A stretch of DNA of 64,000 nt from Chryseobacterium sp. 18061 (GCA_902706205.1 CACSKA010000007.1:248001-312000), one strand, 5' to 3'; counted from the stretch's first letter, positions 35,215-45,151 are shown. Notes: generated from the letters alone by a model not told the origin. Numbers and translations: made by a program.

Positions 35215-38037
35215 ATGGATAAGATCGAAGTTCGGGGCGCCCGCACCCATAATCTCAAAAACATCAACCTCGTCATCCCTCGCGACAAACTTATTGTCGT
35301 GACTGGGCTTTCTGGGTCAGGTAAATCTTCGCTGGCGTTCGATACGCTGTATGCCGAAGGCCAGCGGCGCTACGTTGAGTCACTCTCCGCCTATGCACGT
35401 CAGTTCCTGTCATTGATGGAAAAACCTGACGTTGACCACATCGAAGGGCTATCGCCCGCGATTTCCATCGAGCAGAAGTCAACGTCTCACAACCCGCGTT
35501 CGACCGTCGGGACCATCACTGAAATCCACGATTATCTGCGTTTGCTGTTTGCCCGCGTTGGCGAACCGCGCTGCCCGGATCACGATGTGCCATTGGCGGC
35601 GCAGACCGTCAGCCAGATGGTCGATAACGTGCTGTCACAGCCTGAAGGCAAGCGCCTGATGCTGCTGGCGCCGGTGATTAAAGAGCGTAAAGGCGAGCAC
35701 ACCAAAACGCTGGAAAACCTGGCGAGTCAGGGTTATATCCGCGCTCGCATTGACGGCGAGGTTTGCGACCTGTCCGATCCCCCGAAGCTTGAGTTGCAGA
35801 AGAAGCACACCATCGAAGTCGTGATTGACCGCTTCAAGGTGCGTGAAGATCTGACCCAACGCCTGGCCGAATCGTTTGAAACCGCGTTGGATCTCTCCGG
35901 CGGGACAGCGATCGTCTCAGATATGGACGATCCGAAAGCCGATGAACTGCTGTTCTCCGCCAACTTTGCCTGTCCGATTTGCGGCTACAGCATGCGTGAA
36001 CTCGAACCGCGTCTGTTCTCGTTCAACAACCCGGCCGGAGCCTGCCCGACCTGTGACGGCTTGGGCGTGCAGCAGTATTTCGACCCGGACCGCATCATCC
36101 AGAACCCGGAGCTTTCCCTTGCCGGGGGCGCAATCCGTGGTTGGGATCGCCGTAATTTCTACTATTTCCAGATGCTGCGCTCGCTGGCGGAGCATTATGA
36201 ATTCGATATCGAAGCTCCGTGGGGCAGCCTGAACGCCAATGTGCACAAAGTGGTGCTGTACGGTTCAGGCAAAGAGTCGATTGAGTTCAAATATATGAAC
36301 GACCGGGGCGACACATCCGTGCGCCGCCATCCGTTCGAAGGCGTGCTGCATAATATGGAGCGTCGCTACAAAGAGACCGAATCTAACGCGGTGCGCGAAG
36401 AACTGGCGAAATTCATCAGCAACCGTCCGTGCACCAGCTGTAACGGTACCCGTCTGAACCGCGAAGCGCGCCACGTGTTTGTCGAAAACACCCCGCTGCC
36501 GACCATTTCCGACATGAGTATCGGCCATGCTTTAGACTTCTTCACTAACATGAAGCTGTCCGGACAACGCGCTCAAATTGCTGAAAAAGTACTGAAAGAG
36601 ATTGGCGATCGCCTGAAGTTCCTGGTCAACGTCGGCCTGAACTACCTGACGCTTTCCCGCTCGGCGGACACGCTCTCCGGCGGCGAAGCCCAGCGTATCC
36701 GTCTGGCAAGCCAGATTGGCGCCGGTCTTGTCGGCGTGATGTACGTGCTGGATGAACCGTCAATCGGCCTGCATCAGCGCGATAACGAACGCCTGCTCGG
36801 CACGCTGGTCCATCTGCGCAATCTCGGTAACACGGTGATTGTGGTAGAGCATGACGAAGACGCGATCCGCGCGGCTGACCATGTGATTGATATCGGCCCT
36901 GGTGCTGGTGTGCACGGCGGCGAAGTCGTGGCGGAAGGTACGCTGGAAGACATTATGGCGGTACCAGAATCGTTGACCGGCCAGTACATGAGCGGTCAAC
37001 GCAAAATTGCCGTGCCGAAAGATCGCGTTCCTGCCGACCCATCAAAGGTACTGAAGCTTACCGGCGCTAGTGGCAACAACCTGAAAGACGTCACGCTGAC
37101 GGTGCCGGTTGGCCTCTTCACCTGCGTGACGGGCGTATCCGGCTCCGGTAAATCAACGCTGATTAACGACACGCTGTTCCCGATTGCGCAGCGCCAGCTC
37201 AACGGCGCAACCATCGCGGAGCCCGCGCCGTATCGCGATGTCACGGGCCTCGAGCATTTCGATAAAGTTATCGATATCGACCAGAGCCCGATTGGCCGTA
37301 CGCCGCGCTCTAACCCGGCGACATACACCGGCATCTTTACGCCAGTGCGTGAACTGTTCGCGGGCGTGCCAGAATCGCGTGCGCGTGGTTATACGCCAGG
37401 GCGCTTCAGCTTTAACGTACGCGGCGGCCGCTGCGAAGCGTGCCAGGGCGATGGCGTTATCAAGGTGGAAATGCACTTCCTGCCGGATATCTACGTGCCG
37501 TGCGACCAGTGTAAAGGCAAGCGCTATAACCGCGAAACGCTCGAGATTAAGTACAAAGGCAAGACCATCCACGAAGTGCTGGATATGACCATCGAAGAAG
37601 CACGTGAGTTCTTTGATGCCGTTCCGGCACTGGCGCGTAAACTGCAAACGCTGATGGACGTGGGCCTGACATACATTCGTCTCGGCCAGTCGGCGACCAC
37701 GCTCTCCGGTGGTGAAGCCCAGCGCGTGAAGTTAGCACGTGAATTGTCCAAACGCGGCACCGGGCAGACGCTGTATATCCTCGATGAACCGACCACAGGT
37801 CTGCATTTTGCCGACATCCAGCAGCTGCTGGACGTGCTGCATAAGCTGCGCGATCAGGGCAATACTATCGTGGTTATCGAGCATAATCTGGACGTGATTA
37901 AAACGGCGGACTGGATTGTCGATCTCGGCCCGGAAGGCGGCAGCGGCGGCGGGGAAATTCTCGTCTCCGGTACCCCGGAAACGGTCGCAGAGTGCGAAAC
38001 CTCGCATACCGCGCGCTTCCTCAAACCAATGCTCTAA
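35215..38037 (+). CDS. uvrA: Excinuclease ABC subunit A
   Basis: Damage-recognition ATPase of nucleotide excision repair, acting with UvrB. 940 aa, the E. coli length. Two ABC ATPase modules (Walker A GLSGSGKSSL near residue 31 and GVSGSGKSTL near 640; signatures LSGGEAQRIRL and LSGGEAQRVKL), plus two zinc-binding motifs (CPIC...CPTC and CEAC...CDQC). SOS-controlled. Confidence 0.99.
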   Translation: MDKIEVRGARTHNLKNINLVIPRDKLIVVTGLSGSGKSSLAFDTLYAEGQRRYVESLSAYARQFLSLMEKPDVDHIEGLSPAISIEQKSTSHNPRSTVGTITEIHDYLRLLFARVGEPRCPDHDVPLAAQTVSQMVDNVLSQPEGKRLMLLAPVIKERKGEHTKTLENLASQGYIRARIDGEVCDLSDPPKLELQKKHTIEVVIDRFKVREDLTQRLAESFETALDLSGGTAIVSDMDDPKADELLFSANFACPICGYSMRELEPRLFSFNNPAGACPTCDGLGVQQYFDPDRIIQNPELSLAGGAIRGWDRRNFYYFQMLRSLAEHYEFDIEAPWGSLNANVHKVVLYGSGKESIEFKYMNDRGDTSVRRHPFEGVLHNMERRYKETESNAVREELAKFISNRPCTSCNGTRLNREARHVFVENTPLPTISDMSIGHALDFFTNMKLSGQRAQIAEKVLKEIGDRLKFLVNVGLNYLTLSRSADTLSGGEAQRIRLASQIGAGLVGVMYVLDEPSIGLHQRDNERLLGTLVHLRNLGNTVIVVEHDEDAIRAADHVIDIGPGAGVHGGEVVAEGTLEDIMAVPESLTGQYMSGQRKIAVPKDRVPADPSKVLKLTGASGNNLKDVTLTVPVGLFTCVTGVSGSGKSTLINDTLFPIAQRQLNGATIAEPAPYRDVTGLEHFDKVIDIDQSPIGRTPRSNPATYTGIFTPVRELFAGVPESRARGYTPGRFSFNVRGGRCEACQGDGVIKVEMHFLPDIYVPCDQCKGKRYNRETLEIKYKGKTIHEVLDMTIEEAREFFDAVPALARKLQTLMDVGLTYIRLGQSATTLSGGEAQRVKLARELSKRGTGQTLYILDEPTTGLHFADIQQLLDVLHKLRDQGNTIVVIEHNLDVIKTADWIVDLGPEGGSGGGEILVSGTPETVAECETSHTARFLKPML

Positions 38038-38049
38038 CTCTCTGATTTC

Positions 38050-38175
38050 TTTAGGCGAGATATCCGGGTTGTAGCCAGATGACAACCCTGTGAATCCCAG
38101 GAGCTTAGCTAACTAAGAGACTGGGGTGAACAGGGGCGGTCAGCGCCGCTACGGCCTGGAGGGCAAAGCATAAAG
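38050..38175. repeat. ERIC-like element overlapping yjbR 3' end
   Basis: Core GTGAATCCCAGGAGCTTAG-CTAACTAAGAGACTGGGGTGAAC. Ends estimated from the 127-bp size and core position in the other copies. The right end runs into the last codons of yjbR. Confidence 0.85.
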
Positions 38176-38517
38176 CTGCTGTCGGGTTTCGTCCGGCAGC
38201 ATCCCCATCGCCTGCTGATAAGAGGCATCTACCAGATAGTAAATCTGCGAATCCGGCAGCGAACCGTCGAGATACACCGTGCTCCAGTGTGCTTTATTCA
38301 GATGCTGGCTGGGGCGCACATCGCTGTGCTGCTGACGCAATAAATCTGCCAGCTCCGGACTGGTTTTGAGCGACGTCACCGGACGGCCTTCCACCTCTTT
38401 CACCATCGCGAACAACACATCAGACACTTTAATCTGCGTGGCCTTCCAGTCGCTATGAACGCTCTGTTCCGCACCTGGCTTGTTCATGCAATATTGCAGC
38501 AACTCCGAAATGGTCAT
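38149..38517 (-). CDS. yjbR: MmcQ/YjbR-family protein
   Basis: 122 aa (E. coli YjbR 118). MmcQ/YjbR fold with double-wing features: MTISELLQYCMNKPGAEQSVHSDWKATQIKV-type start and HLNKAHWSTVYLDGSLPDSQIYYLVDASYQ. DNA-binding-like fold but function not known. The last ~9 codons differ from the E. coli protein and lie inside an ERIC element. Confidence 0.94.
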   Translation of the reverse strand: MTISELLQYCMNKPGAEQSVHSDWKATQIKVSDVLFAMVKEVEGRPVTSLKTSPELADLLRQQHSDVRPSQHLNKAHWSTVYLDGSLPDSQIYYLVDASYQQAMGMLPDETRQQLYALPSRP

Positions 38518-38597
38518 CTTTATTCCCCCTGAAGGAACGCGAAATGAGTCTTTTCTTAGTGTGCAACAAGTCGGCGGAAAGTGGAAACGGTTCTGAT

Positions 38598-38635
38598 TAA
38601 AAAAACGGCAACCTCTGGTGGCTGCCGTTTTTTTT
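38598..38635. terminator. Terminator of aphA
   Basis: Stem AAAACGGCA/TGCCGTTTT with long A- and T-runs on either side, directly after the aphA stop. Confidence 0.85.
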
Positions 38636-38639
38636 GCTG

Positions 38640-39356
38640 TCAGTATTCGGAGTTGACGATGACTTCTTCCCCGTAAGCCCCGGCGTTTGGCAGCGGTTTG
38701 TAGGTGGAGTTTGAAGCCCGTAATACGCGGATGCCGCGCGCGCCAATGTCATGGGCGGCGGTAATATCATTGTCGGAATCACCGTAAAAGACTTTGATAT
38801 TTTTCTCTTTCAGCCACTGAACCTTGGTGTTTTGTCCGGCTTTGTCACCAGCAAAAATAACCGGATTCATGTTGGCGGCCGGGATCAGGAAATCATCCTG
38901 CAACGTTTTGCTGACGGTTTCGGTCTTGGTCTGGCTGCGACCAGTAACAAACCAGATGCTGTCGCCGCGTTTGACGTGCATGGCAATCAACGCACGCGCC
39001 ACTTCTTTCGGAATGCTGAAATCATCCCAGCCGTTGTTCATCTTTTCCCAGAATTCCGGGTTCTTCAGGTAGTCTTCACTGTCTGGAGAATAGGTCTTTT
39101 TACCGCGCCAGAAGCCTGGGCTTGAGAACAGCACGGTATCATCAATATCAAATCCGACGGACATGGGTGCCCGGCCCAGCAGACTATTTTCAATCTGCGC
39201 CACGGAAACCCAGTGGATCGGCGCCTGTTCGGCGAGCTTCGCGACATTTGTACCAATATAGAGCGGAGATGGCGACGACGCATGAGCGTCAACCACGGTG
39301 CTGTTTATCGTAAACAACAAGCAGATAGCGCTGAGCGCTAATGAAACCTTGCGCAT
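38640..39356 (-). CDS. aphA: Class B acid phosphatase / phosphotransferase
   Basis: Periplasmic non-specific phosphatase (HAD/DDDD class), 238 aa (E. coli 237). Signal peptide 1 to about 25 (cleavage VDA), catalytic motif FDIDDTVLF and second motif GDSDNDI with the metal-binding aspartates. Releases phosphate or nucleosides from organic phosphates. Confidence 0.97.
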   Translation of the reverse strand: MRKVSLALSAICLLFTINSTVVDAHASSPSPLYIGTNVAKLAEQAPIHWVSVAQIENSLLGRAPMSVGFDIDDTVLFSSPGFWRGKKTYSPDSEDYLKNPEFWEKMNNGWDDFSIPKEVARALIAMHVKRGDSIWFVTGRSQTKTETVSKTLQDDFLIPAANMNPVIFAGDKAGQNTKVQWLKEKNIKVFYGDSDNDITAAHDIGARGIRVLRASNSTYKPLPNAGAYGEEVIVNSEY

Positions 39357-39568
39357 ATTTATCCCTAAAAATCAGACTATTATCACTAAAAGGTAAATGG
39401 GAAGTCAAAAAAGCATTCTGACCATAACCGCGAAAAGTAATGAAGGAAAGGAATATCTGGAAGGAATGTCATAGAAAAAGGTGATGATCACACTCACGAA
39501 AAAACGCACCCAACAGAGTGTCATTTGGCTCTCCCGCGACGACGAGAGAGCCAAAAGTAAGCGAGTAC

Positions 39569-40762
39569 TTACATTACAGCAGAAAACGCCTGCGCCACGC
39601 GCTGCACGTTTCGGGAATTAAGGCCCGCCACACACATGCGACCGCTGGCAATCAGGTACACGCCAAACTCTTCGCGCAAACGCTCAACCTGAGCGGCGCT
39701 CAGGCCTGTATAGCTGAACATGCCGCGCTGTTGCAGCAGGTAGTCAAAATTACCGTCCGGCATCGCCTGCTTCAGGACGTCTACCAGCGCCTGACGCATC
39801 TCCAGGATGCGGGTACGCATGGCTTCAACTTCGGCCAGCCACGAGGCTTTCAGCGCAGCACTGTTCAGCACAGCCGACACCACCTGCGCACCGAAATTCG
39901 GTGGGCTGGAGTAGTTACGGCGCACAGTCGCTTTCAACTGGCCCAGCACGCGCCCTGCGGTTTCGCTGTCTTCACAAACCACCGACAAGCCGCCAACGCG
40001 CTCGCCGTACAGCGAGAAGATTTTGGAGAATGAGTTGCTGACCAGTACTGGCAGACCGGCGCTCGCAATGGTGCGGATAGCGTACGCATCTTCTTCCATG
40101 CCTGCACCAAAGCCCTGATAGGCGATGTCGAGGAACGGGATCAGGTTGCGCGCTTTCAGCACTTCCGTTACCGCATCCCACTGGGCGTTGGTGAGATCAG
40201 CCCCGGTTGGGTTGTGGCAGCACGGATGCAGCAGCACGATGTCCTTTTCTGGCAGCGTATTCAGTTTTTCCAGCAGCGCCTCGAAACGCACGCCGTTAGT
40301 CTGTTTATCAAACCAAGGGTAAGTACTTACTTCGAATCCAGCGCCTTCAAATATGGCGATGTGGTTTTCCCAGGTCGGGTCACTGACCCACACGTTTGAA
40401 CCCGGGAAGTAGTTTTTCAGGAAATCGGCCCCGACTTTCAGCGCCCCCGAACCGCCAAGCGTCTGGATGGTCGCCACGCGCTTTTGTTGCAGAACCGGAT
40501 GGTCAGCCCCAAACAGCAGCGGCGCAATCCCGTTGCGATAAGCGTTTAACCCTTCCATCGGCAAGTATACCGACGCACCGTGCGGCTGCGCATTCAGCTG
40601 CACTTCGGCTTCGGCAACGGCTTGTAATTGCGGGATAATCCCATCTTCGTTGTAATAAAGGCCGATGCTGAGATTCACTTTGTCACTACGGGGATCGTCT
40701 TTGAATTTTTCCATCAGCGAAAGGATGGGATCGCCAGCGTAGGCGTCAACGTTCTGAAACAC
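39569..40762 (-). CDS. tyrB: Aromatic amino acid aminotransferase
   Basis: PLP-dependent class I transaminase for tyrosine, phenylalanine and (partly) leucine synthesis, 397 aa as in E. coli. GTG start (as in E. coli tyrB). PLP lysine in SNSFSKIFSLYGERVGG and substrate arginine region ASGRMCVAGL are present. Upstream 137 bp to alr hold no TyrR box that I can identify by eye; an inverted repeat GGCTCTC/GAGAGCC (39526-39551) follows the gene. Confidence 0.98.
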   Translation of the reverse strand: MFQNVDAYAGDPILSLMEKFKDDPRSDKVNLSIGLYYNEDGIIPQLQAVAEAEVQLNAQPHGASVYLPMEGLNAYRNGIAPLLFGADHPVLQQKRVATIQTLGGSGALKVGADFLKNYFPGSNVWVSDPTWENHIAIFEGAGFEVSTYPWFDKQTNGVRFEALLEKLNTLPEKDIVLLHPCCHNPTGADLTNAQWDAVTEVLKARNLIPFLDIAYQGFGAGMEEDAYAIRTIASAGLPVLVSNSFSKIFSLYGERVGGLSVVCEDSETAGRVLGQLKATVRRNYSSPPNFGAQVVSAVLNSAALKASWLAEVEAMRTRILEMRQALVDVLKQAMPDGNFDYLLQQRGMFSYTGLSAAQVERLREEFGVYLIASGRMCVAGLNSRNVQRVAQAFSAVM

Positions 40763-40899
40763 GCGATGATTCTCCAGATGTCATACAGGGCAGGGATAAA
40801 CACAATAAACCGGATGCGAAGGAAGATCGAGGGGATGTTAAGGGAAAGCAAACAGAGGCGTTCACCCTCTCCGTAACGAAGAGGGTGATATCAGACATT

Positions 40900-41979
40900 T
40901 CAGTCGAGGTATTTCATCGCAACCCGCGAAGTCAGGCGCGTGATAAGTTCGTAAGCACTCACTTTTGTTATTTCAGCAATGCGTTCAACCGGCAGTCCTT
41001 CGCCCCACAAAATGACCGAATCACCCGCTTTATCGGTGGATTCCGGCCCCAAATCGACGCAAATCATGTCCATCGCCACGCGACCAACAATCGTTACCTC
41101 CCGGCCATTCACCAGTACGGGTGTGCCAGACGGCGCGGCGCGCGGATAACCGTCCCCGTAACCCATGGCGATGACACCGAGCCGGGTGTCGCGCTCGCTC
41201 GACCAGGTACCGCCGTAGCCCACCGGTTCACCCGCTTTGTGCTCGCGCACGGCAATCAGGTTAGAAGTCAGCGACATCACCGGTTTGAAGCCAAAATCGT
41301 CGGCCCAGGGTTTATTCTCGAGTGGCGATACACCGTACAGGATGATCCCCGGACGCACCCAGTCAAAATGCGACTGTGGCCACAGCAGAATCCCACCGGA
41401 TGCGGCAATTGAACGCTGCCCCGGTTTACCTTCGGTGAAGGTCAGAAAAATATCGAGCTGCTGTTCGGTCGCGCCGCAATCTGGCTCGTCCGCACGGGCA
41501 AAGTGGCTGACAACATTCACTGGCTGGCGCACATTTTTGCACTGGCTCAGGCGTTGATAAAACGCATTTGCTTCTTCCGGGCGCACGCCCAGGCGGTGCA
41601 TACCGGTATCCAGCTTCATCCAGACGGTGACCTGCTCAGGCAAATCAGCCTGCTCCAGCGCTTCTAGCTGTTCGGGATTGTGCACCACAGTGTGGAAACC
41701 CTGAGCGGAAATCAGCGGCAGATCGTGGGCATTGAAAAAACCTTCCAGCAGCAAAACCGGCTGGGTAATGCCGCCCTCGCGCAGATGCACGGCTTCTTCC
41801 AGGCGGGCGACGCCAAAGGCATCGGCGTCAGGGAGCGTTCGCGCGGTCTCCAGAAGACCGTGTCCGTAAGCGTTCGCTTTCACGACCGCAACGAGCTTAC
41901 TGGCGGGAGCCAGTTCGCGCAGGCGTTGCAGATTGTGTCGCAGAGCGCGGCGGTTAATGACTACAGTTGCCGCTTGCAT
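40900..41979 (-). CDS. alr: Alanine racemase, biosynthetic
   Basis: Makes D-alanine for peptidoglycan; PLP enzyme, 359 aa (E. coli 359). PLP lysine in VVKANAYGHG near the N-terminus and the GYGGTW / RVAMDMICVD segments of the C-terminal domain are present. Downstream of dnaB, from which it is separated by an ERIC element. Confidence 0.98.
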   Translation of the reverse strand: MQAATVVINRRALRHNLQRLRELAPASKLVAVVKANAYGHGLLETARTLPDADAFGVARLEEAVHLREGGITQPVLLLEGFFNAHDLPLISAQGFHTVVHNPEQLEALEQADLPEQVTVWMKLDTGMHRLGVRPEEANAFYQRLSQCKNVRQPVNVVSHFARADEPDCGATEQQLDIFLTFTEGKPGQRSIAASGGILLWPQSHFDWVRPGIILYGVSPLENKPWADDFGFKPVMSLTSNLIAVREHKAGEPVGYGGTWSSERDTRLGVIAMGYGDGYPRAAPSGTPVLVNGREVTIVGRVAMDMICVDLGPESTDKAGDSVILWGEGLPVERIAEITKVSAYELITRLTSRVAMKYLD

Positions 41980-41998
41980 GTGAATTCCTTAATTAGCG

Positions 41999-42125
41999 AA
42001 TCTCCTAAATCATTCGTGTTGCGGGCAGGCGACAAGCCCGCGAGTCCCCGGGAGCTTAGTCAACTAAGCGACCTGGGCGAGCGAGTGCAGTCAACGCACC
42101 AGCAGCGCGAAGGATGACGGAGATT
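41999..42125. repeat. ERIC element between dnaB and alr
   Basis: Exactly 127 bp from AATCTCC to GGAGATT (inverted ends), with the core GTCCCCGGGAGCTTAGTC-AACTAAGCGACCTGGGCGAGCG. Its right end coincides with the dnaB stop codon. Confidence 0.95.
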
Positions 42126-43540
42126 TATTCGTCGTCGTATTGCGGGCCCGCATAATTATCAAAACGCGACCATTGTCCGTTGAAGGTCAGGCGTACAGTG
42201 CCGATCGGGCCGTTACGCTGTTTACCCAGAATGATTTCGGCGATACCTTTCAGGTCACTGTTCTCGTGATAAACCTCATCACGGTAGATAAACATGATTA
42301 AGTCGGCATCCTGCTCGATGGAGCCGGATTCACGCAGGTCGGAGTTGACCGGACGCTTATCTGCACGCTGCTCCAGGGAACGGTTAAGCTGCGACAGGGC
42401 CACCACTGGCACATGAAGCTCTTTCGCTAACGCCTTGAGAGAGCGTGAAATTTCGGCAATTTCCAGGGTGCGGTTGTCCGACAGCGACGGCACGCGCATT
42501 AGCTGCAGGTAGTCGATCATGATCAGGCCAATGCCGCCATGTTCGCGAGCGATACGGCGTGCGCGGGAGCGCACTTCCGTCGGCGTCAGGCCGGAGGAAT
42601 CATCAATGTAGATATTCCGTTTTTCGAGCAAAATGCCCATGGTGCCTGAAATGCGCGCCCAGTCTTCATCATCAAGCTGGCCGGTACGGATGCGGGTCTG
42701 GTCGACGCGCGACAGCGACGCCAGGCAACGCATCATAATCTGTTCGGAGGGCATTTCGAGACTGAAGATAAGTACTGGCTTATCCTGCAACATCGCCGCA
42801 TTTTCGACGAGATTCATCGCAAATGTCGTTTTACCCATCGACGGACGCGCCGCGACGATAATCAAATCCGACGGCTGTAACCCGGCGGTCTTTTTATTCA
42901 GATCGTCATAACCGGTGTTCACGCCCGTAACGCCGTCGTGCGGCTGCTGGAAAAGCTGCTCAATTCGCGCCACGGTGGCGTCGAGCACTTCAGCGATATT
43001 TTTCGGGCCTTCGTCTTTATTGGCGCGGCTTTCCGCGATTTTGAACACCCGGCTTTCCGCCAAATCCAGCAGGTCTTCGCTGGTGCGGCCCTGAGGGTCA
43101 AAACCGGCTTCGGCGATTTCATTCGCCACCGAGATCATGTCCCGTACGACTGCGCGTTCGCGCACAATATCAGCATAAGCGCTGATGTTCGCCGCACTTG
43201 GCGTGTTTTTTGACAGTTCGGCCAGATAGGCGAAGCCGCCGCAGGTGTCCAGCTGCCCTTCCCGCTCAAGCGATTCCGCGAGCGTAATCAGGTCAATCGG
43301 GCTGCCTTTTTCCTGCAAACGCGCCATTTCGGTAAAAATATGGCGATGCGGACGGGTATAAAAATCTTCTGCTACGACGCGTTCGGCAACGTCATCCCAG
43401 CGCTGGTTATCCAGCATTAAACCACCCAACACCGACTGTTCCGCTTCAATCGAGTGCGGGGGTACTTTCAGCCCGGAGACCATTGGATCGCGGTCACGTG
43501 GCTCAGTCTGTTGTTTGTTGAAGGGTTTATTTCCTGCCAT
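42125..43540 (-). CDS. dnaB: Replicative DNA helicase
   Basis: Hexameric 5'-3' helicase at the replication fork. 471 aa, E. coli length, started at MAGNKPFNKQQ (43540); the frame runs 31 codons further into the qorA leader. N-terminal DnaG-binding domain, then a RecA-like motor with Walker A ARPSMGKTTF, Walker B MIDYLQLM and the arginine finger region. No intein. Confidence 0.99.
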   Translation of the reverse strand: MAGNKPFNKQQTEPRDRDPMVSGLKVPPHSIEAEQSVLGGLMLDNQRWDDVAERVVAEDFYTRPHRHIFTEMARLQEKGSPIDLITLAESLEREGQLDTCGGFAYLAELSKNTPSAANISAYADIVRERAVVRDMISVANEIAEAGFDPQGRTSEDLLDLAESRVFKIAESRANKDEGPKNIAEVLDATVARIEQLFQQPHDGVTGVNTGYDDLNKKTAGLQPSDLIIVAARPSMGKTTFAMNLVENAAMLQDKPVLIFSLEMPSEQIMMRCLASLSRVDQTRIRTGQLDDEDWARISGTMGILLEKRNIYIDDSSGLTPTEVRSRARRIAREHGGIGLIMIDYLQLMRVPSLSDNRTLEIAEISRSLKALAKELHVPVVALSQLNRSLEQRADKRPVNSDLRESGSIEQDADLIMFIYRDEVYHENSDLKGIAEIILGKQRNGPIGTVRLTFNGQWSRFDNYAGPQYDDE

Positions 43541-43626
43541 AGTGAATGAAGATACCGGATAGAGATTGGGTCGAAATAGTAGCATAAGTGTGTGTTTTGC
43601 CCCACCCAAAACCAACAGGAGGAAGC

Positions 43627-44610
43627 ATGGCAACGCGAATAGAATTTCACCAGCACGGTGGGCCTGACGTACTCAACGCCGTGGAGTTTACCCCCGTGGA
43701 TCCGAAAGAGAACGAGATTCAGGTGGAAAACAAGGCCATCGGCATTAACTATATCGATACCTACATCCGCAGCGGGCTGTATCCGCCGCCCTCTTTGCCG
43801 AGCGGTCTGGGAACAGAAGCCGCAGGCGTGGTCAGCAAAGTCGGCAGCGGTGTGAAGCACATTAAAGTAGGCGACCGCGTGGTCTATGCGCAGTCATCGC
43901 TCGGCGCTTACAGCTCGGTCCACAATGTGCCCGCCGATAAAGCCGCCATTCTGCCCTCCGCAATTTCCTATGAGCAAGCCGCCGCCTCTTTCCTCAAAGG
44001 GCTGACAGTGTTCTACCTGTTGCGAAAAACCTATGAAATTAAGCCGAACGAACCATTCCTGTTCCATGCGGCGGCCGGGGGTGTGGGGCTTATCGCCTGC
44101 CAGTGGGCGAAAGCGTTGGGTGCTCAGCTGATTGGTACCGTTGGCTCAGCGCAAAAGGCACAGCGCGCGTTACAAGCCGGCGCCTGGCAGGTGATTAACT
44201 ATCGGGAAGAAAACCTGGTGGAGCGCGTGAAAGAGATAACCAAGGGTAAAAAGCTGCGCGTGGTCTATGACTCGGTGGGGAAAGACACCTGGGAAGCATC
44301 GCTCGATTGCCTGCAGCGCCGCGGCCTGATGGTCAGCTTTGGTAATTCCTCCGGCGCGGTCACCGGCGTAAATCTGGGTATTCTGAATCAGAAAGGCTCG
44401 CTGTTCGCCACCCGCCCTTCCCTTCAGGGTTACATCACCACCCGCGAAGAGTTAGAGGAAGCCAGCAACGAGCTGTTTTCGCTGATCGCCAGCGGCGTAA
44501 TTAAAGTGGACGTGGCCGATAGCCAGAAATTTGCATTGCACGATGCGCAAAAAGCACATGAAACGCTGGAAAGCCGCGCGACACAAGGGTCAAGTTTGCT
44601 ACTGCCGTGA
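43627..44610 (+). CDS. qorA: Quinone oxidoreductase (NADPH), MDR family
   Basis: 327 aa as in E. coli QorA. Medium-chain dehydrogenase/reductase fold without zinc ligands: GroES-like N-terminal half, NADPH-binding Rossmann half with HAAAGGVGLIACQWAKALGA. Start ATG 43627 follows AGGAGG at ideal spacing. Divergent from dnaB. Confidence 0.97.
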   Translation: MATRIEFHQHGGPDVLNAVEFTPVDPKENEIQVENKAIGINYIDTYIRSGLYPPPSLPSGLGTEAAGVVSKVGSGVKHIKVGDRVVYAQSSLGAYSSVHNVPADKAAILPSAISYEQAAASFLKGLTVFYLLRKTYEIKPNEPFLFHAAAGGVGLIACQWAKALGAQLIGTVGSAQKAQRALQAGAWQVINYREENLVERVKEITKGKKLRVVYDSVGKDTWEASLDCLQRRGLMVSFGNSSGAVTGVNLGILNQKGSLFATRPSLQGYITTREELEEASNELFSLIASGVIKVDVADSQKFALHDAQKAHETLESRATQGSSLLLP

Positions 44611-44633
44611 TTCTCCCGCCTGAGAAAAAGCTA

Positions 44634-44666
44634 AGGGCTTCCATTCGGAAGCCCTTTCTTTTTTTA
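44634..44666 (+). terminator. Terminator of qorA
   Basis: Stem AGGGCTTCC/GGAAGCCCT with an ATTC loop followed by TTCTTTTTTT. Confidence 0.92.
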
Positions 44667-44781
44667 TCGTTCGCTGTATGTAGGGTACAGCGCGATGAAT
44701 TCGTTATCGCGCTAAGAGTGACAGATTTATGACCTACTGCCTACGCTGCCTTTCTCAGGTTGTGACGAACTCCGCAAACCC

Positions 44782-45012
44782 TTAATAACGACGTCGATAA
44801 GCCGGGACCTTCGGCGTTTTGACCGCCCGGATAATCCACACCACGGCGACGGCAAGCAGCAGCCACGGCAACAATTTGATCATCATGGCAAACAGGCCAC
44901 CGACGAACATCAGCGCGGTCGCGACCACTATCGCTGCCAGAATGCCCAGCACGGAGACTCCGGTAACCAGCAACATCACAAAGAATCCGATGATAAATAA
45001 CAGTTCCAGCAT
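44782..45012 (-). CDS. pspG: Phage shock protein G
   Basis: 76 aa inner-membrane effector of the envelope-stress (Psp) response, with three hydrophobic segments (MLELLFIIGFFVMLLVTGVS...). E. coli PspG is 80 aa; the C-terminal basic tail is shorter here. Start 45012 chosen by alignment. A sigma-54 promoter lies upstream, as expected for PspF control. Confidence 0.95.
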   Translation of the reverse strand: MLELLFIIGFFVMLLVTGVSVLGILAAIVVATALMFVGGLFAMMIKLLPWLLLAVAVVWIIRAVKTPKVPAYRRRY

Positions 45013-45050
45013 GGCTTTTCCCCTTAAAAAATAACCCACTTCCTTTGCTA

Positions 45051-45068
45051 TTACAAAAATCATGCCAA
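45051..45068 (-). promoter_or_regulatory. pspG: Sigma-54 promoter of pspG
   Basis: On the minus strand TTGGCATgatttTTGTAA matches -24/-12 with GG and the -12 G 12 bp apart, about 40 bp upstream of pspG. PspF-dependent in E. coli. Confidence 0.8.
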
Positions 45069-45089
45069 AGTATATTTCATTGATTTTAA

Positions 45090-45122
45090 ACGAAAACGCC
45101 CCGCGGAATGCTGCGAGGCGTG
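45090..45122 (-). terminator. Terminator of dusA
   Basis: On the minus strand ACGCCTCGC-agcattcc-GCGGGGCGT followed by TTTTCGTTT, directly after dusA and before the pspG promoter. Confidence 0.82.
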
Positions 45123-45151
45123 GTCAATCAGACTAACTTTTAGCGTATTTC

